This document shows, piece after piece, positions 45,197-52,412 of a stretch of 52,412 nt of DNA. The translations under genes were made by a program, and so were the position numbers. Source of the DNA: Pseudomonadales bacterium (GTDB taxonomy: Bacteria > Pseudomonadota > Gammaproteobacteria > Pseudomonadales > JANQJO01). The number at the start of each line of letters is the position of its first letter. Position 1 is the first letter of the stretch. Where the stretch lies: positions 1 to 52,412 of the forward strand of contig JANQJO010000004.1 of NCBI GenBank assembly GCA_028281605.1, read 5' to 3'. The notes below the pieces were generated by a model. That model had not been told where the DNA came from and ran no database searches. It saw nothing but the letters and a program-made list of their open reading frames with translations.

Positions 45197-46639
45197 TTAA
45201 TGTGTTTGAGCACGATAAAGAAAGGTGCGGACACGTAAGCTTAAGAGTAGTGCCGCTGTGGTTAATGCTATGATTAACCCCCACCAAAAGCCATGTGCCC
45301 CTTTGCCTGGTAGCCATACATCAAAGCTGAGCGTATAGCCTATAGGTAAACCAACCAGCCAATAAGCAAAAAGGGTTAAAAACATGGGCATTTTTGTGTC
45401 TTTAAAGCCTCTTAAAATACTACTGCTGGTGATCTGGATGGCGTCTGAAAGTTGAAACATAGCGGCCCATAGTAGTAGAGTGGCCGCCAGTTCTCGAATA
45501 TTCTCATTTGACGTGTACCAAGTGGCGATAAAGTTACGCCCTATTATCATGAGAAAGGCTAATACAATGCCCAGTAAGATATTCATGGTTAGACCGATGC
45601 GAGCAGTTAAAAAAGCCAGAGGTTGATCTTTTTTACCGACGGCTTGTCCGACAGTAACTGTTAAGGCTAGGCCGATACTCAAAGGTAGCATAAAAACTAA
45701 AGAAGAAAAATTTAAAGCAATTTGGTGGCTGGCGACAACTTCATTCCCAAGGCGTGCTAGAAACAAAGCGATCACAGAAAAAATGCTGACTTCAAAAAAA
45801 ATAGCCAGACCAATGGGAAAGCCAAGCCTTGTTAAGGCATAGAGTATTTTAAAATTTGGTTTTTCGTATTGTTTAAACAGTGCAAACGCTTTGAGTTTAG
45901 GGTGGGTATTAATATAGAGGGTGAGCATCAATAAACTTGACCACATGACACCGGTTGTGGCCCAACCACAACCCACGCCGCCAAGGGCTGGGAATCCTAA
46001 CTTACCAAAGATTAGGGCATAATTGAGTGGAATATTCAACAATAGGCCCATTAAGCTGGTGATCAAGACGGCGTTAGGTTTATTGATCGCTTCAAGGAAG
46101 CTGCTTAGGACTGCATAGGCTGCGACAGCTGGTATACCCCAACTGATGGCTTTCAGGTAAGCGACGGACAGTTGTTGTAATTGTGCGTCCATTTTAAATA
46201 AAGAAACAACTCCATCAGCATTTTGTAGGGCGAGCCAACCTAAGCAGCCGCTGGCAAGGGCCAACCATAAGCACTGACGTACTTTGGATCCGATTTCATT
46301 GTATTGTTGTGCGCCGTAGAGTTGAGCGACGGTTGGGCTGGTTGCTAAGAGCAAACCCACAGTGAATAAGTATAAAGGCAGCCAAAAGCTACTGCCTAGC
46401 GCTACTGCGGCCAGATCGGTAGAGCTTGCTTGTCCTGCCATGATGGTATCAACGAAGCCATTAGCAGTTTGTGCCAATTGAGTGCCCATGATGGGGAGCG
46501 CTAAAGCGAGAATCCGTTTTGCTTCTTTTTTGAACTCTTGACTATGCTTCCTTTGACTCATTGAAACTTCCATTCTTAGGTTATTTACCGTGTAAATGCA
46601 ATTTTCATCACCTAGGGTGACGAAAATTGCATCGCTCAT
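45197..46639 (-). CDS. norM: MATE family multidrug efflux transporter
   Basis: NorM-type proteins export drugs and cationic toxins in exchange for sodium or protons. The protein has twelve expected membrane segments, with the family start LALALPIMGTQLAQTANGFV, DTIMAGQAS, and later FPALGGVGCGWATTGVMW and LSIGLALTVTVGQAVGK. Two starts are possible. ATG 46639 has AGGAG nine bases upstream and adds MSDAIFVTLGDENCIYTVNN; ATG 46561 (MSQRKHS) has GGAAG six bases upstream and matches family length (454). A strong palindrome lies between them. Confidence 0.92.
   Translation of the reverse strand: MSDAIFVTLGDENCIYTVNNLRMEVSMSQRKHSQEFKKEAKRILALALPIMGTQLAQTANGFVDTIMAGQASSTDLAAVALGSSFWLPLYLFTVGLLLATSPTVAQLYGAQQYNEIGSKVRQCLWLALASGCLGWLALQNADGVVSLFKMDAQLQQLSVAYLKAISWGIPAVAAYAVLSSFLEAINKPNAVLITSLMGLLLNIPLNYALIFGKLGFPALGGVGCGWATTGVMWSSLLMLTLYINTHPKLKAFALFKQYEKPNFKILYALTRLGFPIGLAIFFEVSIFSVIALFLARLGNEVVASHQIALNFSSLVFMLPLSIGLALTVTVGQAVGKKDQPLAFLTARIGLTMNILLGIVLAFLMIIGRNFIATWYTSNENIRELAATLLLWAAMFQLSDAIQITSSSILRGFKDTKMPMFLTLFAYWLVGLPIGYTLSFDVWLPGKGAHGFWWGLIIALTTAALLLSLRVRTFLYRAQTH
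46596..46632 (-). promoter_or_regulatory. Long palindrome in the norM leader
   Basis: ATGCAATTTTCATCACC (46596-46612) and GGTGACGAAAATTGCAT (46616-46632) pair over 17 bases with one mismatch and a TAG loop. It lies just inside the upstream norM start and 35 bp before the internal start. It could be a repressor site or an RNA hairpin that controls translation of the pump. Confidence 0.55.
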
Positions 46640-46854
46640 GGCTGTTTTCTCCTAATACGAAGTGTCTTTTAAAGGAGGATCACACTTAAGCTTGCTTGTA
46701 ATACATTTAGCCTGTTCAGACTGGAGTGATGGTATTCTATTGCCTTTTCATTGTTGGAGTTTTCACGGTGAAAGATTTGCATTTTTTTACATGAACGGGT
46801 ACTGTATGAGTCTATATTCACCATATTACAGTTCAAACTACATGCTCATCACTT

Positions 46855-48396
46855 ATGACGAATATAGCACATTTATCATTTCCCTACCAACAGGGTGAGC
46901 TACGAAAGCAACAAGCTACAGCTGATACTCATGAAAGAAGAGTTAATTACATTCTAGGGCTTAGTGACCCAGGCAAAATTAAAAAAGCTATCCGTTTAGC
47001 ATCAGGAAGTGTTGCGAACGATCCTAGAGTAGCGGCTTGTTTAAAAGCGCTTCAGGATAGTACAGGCAATCACGCTATTTCTGACTACATTCGAAAAGCA
47101 ATCAGCTCTTGTTTTGGAAATACAGAGATGGCAGACGTGTTAGCAGACTCTCTCATCAAAAAAATCTTACAAGAAACAATCCCAGAATTTGGCTGTGAAG
47201 CCGATGTAGAATCTTATGTTCTTCAAAAAATATCACCATCGCTTCGGCCCTCTTTTTTGTCTAATTTAAAGAGTATTGGAAGTTTTATCAATAAAGCTGT
47301 ACAAGCCATGAGTTACAACCCTATATACACTGCCTTTAGCCTAATGCTGCTGTCTGCGTCCACAATCCGTGCTGCATACAACAATCTTACTGAAGCTATG
47401 CTCCAGGAGACTAGCCGTGTTCGCGCCCATCGAATAGAATACCGGGCTAACACGCTCGCAGAAAATGAAGTATATTCTCAAAAAGTACGCCAAGTTGTAC
47501 AATGTGTAGAATCAAAATTTTCAGGAAAAATACCAAAAACAGTTGAAACATTTATACAAATAATCTCAGAGTGTAAGCAGCATTCAAAAATATCTAACCC
47601 AGGAACTGGTCAGAGTGCTTCGAGCAAATGCAGCAATACCGAAGAAGCGCTATTTGATTATATTAAGCCTCGCGAACAAAAAAAACCCTTTGGGATACTA
47701 TCTAAGCTAGTTGAGAAATACAAGAAATCCGATGGAAACTCGCTTGTAGAAGAAAAACACAATATATTTGGGGTTGACTTAACTCTAACAACGGGAGGAT
47801 GGGTATATAAAGCATACAAGTCATCGGCAAGGCAAGAGACACATGAGTTAATCGCTATTACTGTTGGAATTAGAGAGAAAAATGGGAAAAATGGAGGGTT
47901 TTACCCTCTCTCGGTTGCCGGATTACACCCATATGATGAAAAATTTATAGTTGACCGAGTAGCTATTATGCCTTGCAAACAAGAAGATCACAGGGTTTCC
48001 ACATTCACAGGTCTTTTTTCTCTTGGATCACACAAACCTTATAGCTTACTCAGAGCAAGCACCCCCATTATTAGAAAAAAGTTATCCTTGTTAATAAATA
48101 AGATTATTGAGGGAAAGTTTCGTAACACAAAAGAATTTAAAACAATATTTTTTGCAATAAAATATTTGTTAGCTTCTTGTTTTAGTTATGAGAAAGAAAG
48201 AGGGTCTCAATTCACTTCGGTCCTCATTGAACAAGCTCTCATTCAGTATGCAAAAGACAATCACGGCCTTAGCCCAAACGTAGAAATTCCACATTTGGCC
48301 CCAGATGGCGAATTTCCTGCGTATTTAGTATTTGAAGGTTTAACCAAGTTTATAGAGCATTGCTCGGGTAATGAAAATTCACATACAGAATTATGA
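46855..48396 (+). CDS. Unknown 513-residue protein, effector-like
   Basis: No family recognised. The product is Lys/Ser/Glu-rich with helical stretches (LRKQQATADTHERRVNYILG), one weakly hydrophobic stretch (YTAFSLMLLSASTIRAAYNN, about residues 157-176) and a C-terminal globular half (FGVDLTLTTGGWVYKAYKSS, PLSVAGLHPYDEKFIVDRVA). No signal peptide and no ribosome site ahead of the ATG. It converges on the ankyrin gene with 16 bp between stops. Composition resembles the 1241-residue protein and the 265-residue protein in this window. Confidence 0.65.
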   Translation: MTNIAHLSFPYQQGELRKQQATADTHERRVNYILGLSDPGKIKKAIRLASGSVANDPRVAACLKALQDSTGNHAISDYIRKAISSCFGNTEMADVLADSLIKKILQETIPEFGCEADVESYVLQKISPSLRPSFLSNLKSIGSFINKAVQAMSYNPIYTAFSLMLLSASTIRAAYNNLTEAMLQETSRVRAHRIEYRANTLAENEVYSQKVRQVVQCVESKFSGKIPKTVETFIQIISECKQHSKISNPGTGQSASSKCSNTEEALFDYIKPREQKKPFGILSKLVEKYKKSDGNSLVEEKHNIFGVDLTLTTGGWVYKAYKSSARQETHELIAITVGIREKNGKNGGFYPLSVAGLHPYDEKFIVDRVAIMPCKQEDHRVSTFTGLFSLGSHKPYSLLRASTPIIRKKLSLLINKIIEGKFRNTKEFKTIFFAIKYLLASCFSYEKERGSQFTSVLIEQALIQYAKDNHGLSPNVEIPHLAPDGEFPAYLVFEGLTKFIEHCSGNENSHTEL

Positions 48397-48412
48397 GTTA
48401 CAACTTGAGAGC

Positions 48413-49303
48413 TCATTTTTCACCATCAGAGTACCATTTAGAAACATCGATGTTATTCGACAAGCAATATTTAGTAATAGCATCTATGAATGTCTTTTTT
48501 TCTTCTTTACTCATTGCTTCTTGATCTTTATCTTCAATAGTTTTAAAAAATTCCCCTTTATTGGCATCAAAAACATATAAGATATCTCCCATACGCTGCA
48601 CAAACCTTCCTTCAACAGGCATTTTAATTTTTGAAGGGGGAACTGGATTGTCACTAAGATCTTTTTTTAGACTAGGTGGAGGTGGCTTGTCCTTCCCTGT
48701 ATGCATCTTAATATGCTCATGTGCAATACCTAGTGAAATAGTATCTTGAATACATAAAAAGTCAGTTGAGGACACAGCATCTTTTATTTTTTCATCTTTT
48801 GCTAAATCAATTGGTGTGTTTCCATTATTATCTTTAATGTCAGTTCTTGCGCGAAATCGCATTAATAACTCTGCCATTTCCATCGCGCCTCTTGCACAGG
48901 CATGGTGTAAAGCTGTTCTCCCATTAGAATCTGTTCTATTAACTATGTCTGTATAATTCTCTATGCTTGTAAAATCAAAGTGTGAAACTTCAGTGTCACT
49001 TGTAGTTGATTCATCATCAGTATCTTCATCCGTTACTGGGCCAACACTTGTTTCCAGACCTAGTAATACTACTTTTATTACACATAGATAATTATTTTTG
49101 GCAGCGTGTGTGAGTAGAGTGTCTTGAAAGGGTCCGATTTTAGGGGTATAGCTATCACCATCTTTATCACAAAAGAATTCTAACGTAGAGCTGAGTTGGT
49201 ATTTCTCAATTCCTAAACGGGATTCCGCTAACTTTAATGCATCACCTAACCGTTTAGCTGTGTCCAAAGAATTTTTTGTGTCTGTTAAAGCGGATATATA
49301 CAC
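48413..49303 (-). CDS. Ankyrin-repeat protein, second in the window
   Basis: A 296-residue protein starting with GTG 49303, which has AAGGA five bases upstream. Ankyrin repeats are clear in the middle (DTLLTHAAKNNYLCVIKVVL; GRTALHHACARGAMEMAELL; GNTPIDLAKDEKIKDA), with an acidic Asp/Glu/Thr insert (TDEDTDDESTTSDTEVS) interrupting the first two. The C-terminal third is unassigned, with a Pro run (DKPPPPSLKK). No signal peptide. Ankyrin proteins mediate protein binding and are often host-directed in intracellular bacteria; here that is inference. It lies between the 513-residue unknown and flgN. Confidence 0.8.
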   Translation of the reverse strand: MYISALTDTKNSLDTAKRLGDALKLAESRLGIEKYQLSSTLEFFCDKDGDSYTPKIGPFQDTLLTHAAKNNYLCVIKVVLLGLETSVGPVTDEDTDDESTTSDTEVSHFDFTSIENYTDIVNRTDSNGRTALHHACARGAMEMAELLMRFRARTDIKDNNGNTPIDLAKDEKIKDAVSSTDFLCIQDTISLGIAHEHIKMHTGKDKPPPPSLKKDLSDNPVPPSKIKMPVEGRFVQRMGDILYVFDANKGEFFKTIEDKDQEAMSKEEKKTFIDAITKYCLSNNIDVSKWYSDGEK

Positions 49304-49482
49304 GGCGTCCTTAACTTATTGCTTTGAATAGGTTGTTTTTATTACGTTAGTTTTTACTTGGCTGTGAAATAAAAAAAGTGATTTAATCACAATTACTATT
49401 TAAATGTCAACTCTATATTCTTGCTTTTCTAAAAGTGACCTAAATCTCGGCGCCAGATGTCCAATTTATTTTGTCACGCCTC

Positions 49483-49977
49483 CTAAGCTTTGGCTAACAA
49501 GCGGTTTACACAGTGGTTACTAGCGGCTCCGTCACTTCGGTAGGTTGGTCCATAAGTTTCTTGTCCTTTGAGGGTCGATAAAATCGCTTGAATATTATGT
49601 CGAGAGCGCTGAATGACTTTTTCGTTGACTTTATTGAGATGTTGACAGCGCTCAAGACCTTGTTTTAAAACGCTGTACAGGTTTTTTAAAACAGAACATA
49701 AAGGTTGTGGAACTTTCTCAAGTAAAGCCTCCATGCCTTCTTGAGAATATTCAGCACCTATTGCATGAAACGTTTGTTGTAACCTTTGTTCGGATTGCTG
49801 TAGGCAAGCAATGATACTACTTTTCTCTTGTAATATGGGTTTGAGTTCTACTCTTTTTCTATTTTTTAATAGCTCTTGTTCTTGCTGCAACAGTTGAGAT
49901 AATGCTTGTATATGCTCATTATTTTCTTTTAGCAAATGTAAAATAGTTTGTGCTTGATGGTGTGCAATTGTTTGCAT
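49483..49977 (-). CDS. flgN: Flagellar export chaperone FlgN
   Basis: FlgN is the cytosolic chaperone for the junction proteins FlgK and FlgL. The 164-residue protein is coiled coil (ILHLLKENNEHIQALSQLLQ, EQELLKNRKRVELKPILQEK) with the family end (STLKGQETYGPTYRSDG then a short tail). AAGGA lies six bases before ATG 49977. It follows flgM by 81 bp in the flgA-flgM-flgN order known from Pseudomonas and Vibrio relatives. Confidence 0.9.
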   Translation of the reverse strand: MQTIAHHQAQTILHLLKENNEHIQALSQLLQQEQELLKNRKRVELKPILQEKSSIIACLQQSEQRLQQTFHAIGAEYSQEGMEALLEKVPQPLCSVLKNLYSVLKQGLERCQHLNKVNEKVIQRSRHNIQAILSTLKGQETYGPTYRSDGAASNHCVNRLLAKA

Positions 49978-50058
49978 GCTCTTTCCTTCTCTAGTGGTAG
50001 CTTTTGCTGTTAAAAGAAAGAAGCAAAATCAATGCCTGTTATAGAACTTGTTGAAATT

Positions 50059-50400
50059 TTATAAAAGACTTTCGAATTTTAAGAGTTTAGAGGCAATGGC
50101 ATCAGGATTGGGTGTATACTTGCCGTTTTGAGTTGCATCAATAAAAAATTGTACTTTTTCTTGATCTATATCTGGAAGTGATTTGATGCTTTGCTCGAGC
50201 GAGTGTAATTCCTTACTGCTAGTGCTTATATTGGTGCTTATGGAAACATTATTATTGTGATTGTGGTCAGAGTTGGTTTTTTCTGCTTGTGCGTTTTTGT
50301 TTTCAAATGATGTCACACGACCACTTGAGGTTTCCCCCTTGTTTTTAATTGACCCTTTAGTAGGGTCGTTAGCGTTGTAACCGTTAATCTCAAAAGGCAT
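50059..50400 (-). CDS. flgM: Anti-sigma-28 factor FlgM
   Basis: FlgM holds the flagellar sigma factor FliA inactive until the hook is finished, when FlgM is exported. The 113-residue protein has the usual disordered, Asn/Ser-rich first half (AEKTNSDHNHNNNVSI) and a FliA-binding helical end (SLEQSIKSLPDIDQEKVQFF, then YTPNPDAIASKLLKFE). ATG 50400 is chosen over a GTG one codon earlier. A FliA-type promoter lies about 40 bp upstream, which would give the known feedback loop. Confidence 0.93.
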   Translation of the reverse strand: MPFEINGYNANDPTKGSIKNKGETSSGRVTSFENKNAQAEKTNSDHNHNNNVSISTNISTSSKELHSLEQSIKSLPDIDQEKVQFFIDATQNGKYTPNPDAIASKLLKFESLL

Positions 50401-50439
50401 CACTGTTCTCGTTTATCATCAATAAATTCTTATCAATGG

Positions 50440-50467
50440 GTATCGGCAGCACTCTAGTATGACTTTA
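50440..50467 (-). promoter_or_regulatory. FliA (sigma-28)-type promoter for flgMN
   Basis: On the minus strand TAAAGTCA (50467-50460) and GCCGATAC (50447-50440) match the consensus TAAAGTTT-N11-GCCGATAA, with 16 instead of 15 bases between TAAA and the -10. Seven of eight -10 bases fit. The start of transcription would lie about 33 bp before flgM. Confidence 0.7.
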
Positions 50468-50516
50468 GCAAAAAAAACATGTTTTTTCTTATATATTGTG
50501 AGTAGAGTTTGGTAAC

Positions 50517-51236
50517 TCACTGATTTGTAACGACAAGACCGATATCTGCGACTCTTGCTTCTATCACTTTACGACTGGATTTGTTTCTAACTTTGATAGC
50601 TTGTCCTAATCCGCCATCACTTAAAGCGATGCCTGTGGCTTTGACATTTAGCCACCTATGTTTTGCTAGAATGGTGACTTCTTGGTGGGCTCGTATCAGC
50701 TTGGGTGTTTCTATAAAGCTGGGATCAAGAGCTTTTCCTAATGCTATATTTTTTTTTAATGTGTTGCCAATTAGTGCTGATTTTTCTTTGAAGTAACCAT
50801 GGTTGATAGTGAGGATATCAATTTTTTGATACGTAAGATCTTGTTCTGTCAGTATTTTCCCTCTGGGCAAAGCAGAGTTTGAAATAACAACCTGTTCAAC
50901 CAAATGCAATTGAATAGGCACGAAGATGCGCCATCGTTTGAGTTGATCACAAGCAACTTTCAAGGTAAAACGTTTTTGCAAGCTAATTGTGGCATTATTG
51001 TAAGGTTCAACGATTAACGGTTTGCTGCAAGCAGCTAACTTTAAACGAGGATCTATGCTTTTGATATTGTAAGAAATTTTGGGGTTAGCTTGAAGCTGCG
51101 TTAAGGAAATTTTTAGATAACGATCTACCGCCGATGTTATTACTTTAGCTGTAGTAAAATCTTCTGCTTTGCAGTAAGTGATCAAATTGACCAGGAGAAG
51201 CAAAATGATATAAGTTTTAATAAAGGTTGTATACAT
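50517..51236 (-). CDS. flgA: Flagellar P-ring assembly chaperone FlgA
   Basis: FlgA is a periplasmic protein needed for assembly of the P ring around the flagellar rod. A signal peptide is present (IILLLLVNLITYCKAEDF). The C-terminal SAF-type domain shows NSALPRGKILTEQDLTYQ, IGNTLKKNIALGKALDPSFI, then VTILAKHRWLNVKATGIALS and IKVRNKSSRKVIEARV. Length (239) is normal. It is divergent from cheV and 113 bp upstream of flgM. Confidence 0.94.
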   Translation of the reverse strand: MYTTFIKTYIILLLLVNLITYCKAEDFTTAKVITSAVDRYLKISLTQLQANPKISYNIKSIDPRLKLAACSKPLIVEPYNNATISLQKRFTLKVACDQLKRWRIFVPIQLHLVEQVVISNSALPRGKILTEQDLTYQKIDILTINHGYFKEKSALIGNTLKKNIALGKALDPSFIETPKLIRAHQEVTILAKHRWLNVKATGIALSDGGLGQAIKVRNKSSRKVIEARVADIGLVVTNQ

Positions 51237-51262
51237 TTTTTTGTCTATTCTCTAAGTTAGAG

Positions 51263-51294
51263 AAATTGATGTTGATAAAAATTGATGTTGATAA
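51263..51294 (+). repeat. Exact 16-bp tandem duplication upstream of cheV
   Basis: AAATTGATGTTGATAA occurs twice without a gap (51263-51278 and 51279-51294), in the flgA/cheV divergent promoter region. Each unit contains GTTGATAA, which resembles the FliA -10 (GCCGATAA); TAAG at 51253-51256 is 14 bases before the first one. It may duplicate a promoter element. Confidence 0.8.
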
Positions 51295-51348
51295 AGAGTT
51301 AGGCAATAAATGTGCCTCGTGTCATTGCAAGGTAGGAGTAAAGCGGAT

Positions 51349-52299
51349 ATGGCAGGTGTATTAGATTCAGTTGATCAAAAGACACAACTAGTGGGTCAAA
51401 ATAGACTGGAACTTTTACTGTTTAAATTAAAGGGAAATCAAATTTTTGGCATTAACGTTTTTAAAGTAAAAGAAGTACTACAGTGTCCTAAATTGACTAT
51501 GATGCCAAAACGCAATCCTGTTGTTAGCGGTATTGCTCATATTCGTGAAGGCACAATTCCTATTATTGACTTAAATCATGCTATTGGAGGAGATCCTATT
51601 GCAGACATTACTTCTTCTTTTGTAATTATTACAGAATATAATCGTGTGATCTTGGGGTTTTTAGTTTCTTCTGTTGAACGTATTGTGAATCTTAACTGGA
51701 GCGAAGTACAGGCACCTCCATGCGGTACGGGTAAAGATAATTATCTGACAGCAGTGACAGAGTTTGATGGCAAAATTGTTGAAATTTTAGATGTGGAAAA
51801 AGTATTTTTTCAGGTCTCATCAGATAGTGAAATGCAGGTAGATGAAAGTGAGTACCAGGTTGTTAAAGAAGATGTTGTATTTAAAGTTTTAGTTGCTGAT
51901 GACTCCTCAGTTGCACGAAAACAAATGCAAAAATGTATAGAAAATGTAGGGGTTGAGACGGTAATGATGAAAAATGGTAAAGAGACACTAGATCATCTTA
52001 AGCAGATCAATGAAGAAGGAAAAAAAATTACAGAAGAATATATAATGCTTATTTCAGATATAGAAATGCCGGAAATGGATGGTTATACCCTGACAGCAGA
52101 GCTAAAGTCTGATCCCAATATGAATGACCTTCATATTGTGTTGCATACTTCATTAAGTGGTTGTTTTAATGAAGCGATGATAAAAAAAGTAGGCGCAGAC
52201 GATTTTCTTGGGAAATTTCAACCAAATTTGTTGGCAGAGATAGTGGTCAAATACATTGAAAAAAAAACAGGCGTCACCCCTATTCAAGATTCTGTTTGA
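51349..52299 (+). CDS. cheV: Chemotaxis coupling protein CheV
   Basis: CheV couples chemoreceptors to the CheA kinase and has its own receiver domain. Residues about 16-160 are a CheW-like domain (LELLLFKLKGNQIFGINVFK, IREGTIPIIDL, FDGKIVEILDVEKVF). Residues 178-310 are a receiver domain with the acidic pair in VADDSS and phosphoacceptor Asp237 in MLISDIEMPEMDG. ATG 51349 is chosen because MAGVLDSVDQKTQLVGQNRL is the family start and GGAG lies upstream; an ATG at 51310 would add 13 residues. In related genomes cheR and the flgB operon follow. Confidence 0.95.
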   Translation: MAGVLDSVDQKTQLVGQNRLELLLFKLKGNQIFGINVFKVKEVLQCPKLTMMPKRNPVVSGIAHIREGTIPIIDLNHAIGGDPIADITSSFVIITEYNRVILGFLVSSVERIVNLNWSEVQAPPCGTGKDNYLTAVTEFDGKIVEILDVEKVFFQVSSDSEMQVDESEYQVVKEDVVFKVLVADDSSVARKQMQKCIENVGVETVMMKNGKETLDHLKQINEEGKKITEEYIMLISDIEMPEMDGYTLTAELKSDPNMNDLHIVLHTSLSGCFNEAMIKKVGADDFLGKFQPNLLAEIVVKYIEKKTGVTPIQDSV

Positions 52300-52312
52300 T
52301 GGTTCTGAGTAT

Positions 52313-52412
52313 TAAGGAACGAGCACGAAATAAATTCCTGTTTATACTTGTCCTATTTCTCGCTATCTGCGTTGATGAAAATGGTTACATAGAATAACTA
52401 TGCGCCCATTTT
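52313..52412 (+). repeat. Partial repeat element at the right edge (A-type outer arm)
   Basis: TAAGGAACGAGCACGAAATA (52313-52332) matches the outer 20 bases of the type A arm with one difference, 14 bp after the cheV stop. The sequence after it (TTCCTGTTTATACTTGTC and on) is not the core seen in the other copies. The element runs off the window, so whether a pairing arm follows cannot be seen. Confidence 0.55.

Overview
The window looks like chromosome of a motile, AT-rich gammaproteobacterium with host-associated traits. Support comes from the gene order ribE-ribBA-ribH-nusB-thiL, the flgA-flgM-flgN block lying divergent to cheV, yejABEF, PilE, NorM and TusA. Several large proteins of unknown function carry ankyrin repeats or look like secreted effectors. 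I cannot name the genus from the sequence alone.

Layout. 1-2.8 kb: an accessory patch that reads like integron cassettes. It holds a higBA toxin-antitoxin pair ending in an attC-like site, a second toxin-antitoxin pair whose PIN toxin is broken by two stop codons, and small unknown genes. 2.9-6.8 kb: the riboflavin/NusB/ThiL operon, with a RibBA whose second domain has lost the GTP cyclohydrolase II zinc cysteines. 6.9-12 kb: an ankyrin protein with a possible cysteine-protease head, a type IV pilin, and a very divergent large-type glutamate dehydrogenase homologue. 12.4-17.6 kb: a three-gene operon of exported proteins (one CxxCH protein, a lipoprotein with duplicated CxxCH modules plus a LamG-like domain, and a Tat-exported DUF1501 protein). 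17.7-23.5 kb: flgK, flgL, fliS and a fliT-like gene; FlgK and FlgL are greatly enlarged. 23.5-27.3 kb: a 1241-residue unknown protein. 27.3-35.4 kb: xseA, guaB-guaA-tadA, etfBA and an unknown gene. 35.4-42.9 kb: a yejAABEF peptide-import operon with two tandem binding proteins. 43-49.3 kb: a small exported protein, TusA, a conserved unknown, NorM, a 513-residue unknown and a second ankyrin protein. 49.5-52.3 kb: flgN, flgM and flgA, then cheV on the other strand.

Flagellar genes lie in at least two blocks. They are tied together by sigma-28 (FliA)-like promoters upstream of fliS and flgM, where FlgM is the anti-sigma factor for FliA.

The most unusual structure is a family of about 100-bp inverted-repeat elements at about 8.9, 32.5, 43.2 and 44.2 kb, with a partial one at the right edge. 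The central core is conserved while the long pairing arms come in two different versions, and one copy is a chimera with one arm of each. No tRNA, rRNA, CRISPR array or intact transposase was seen.
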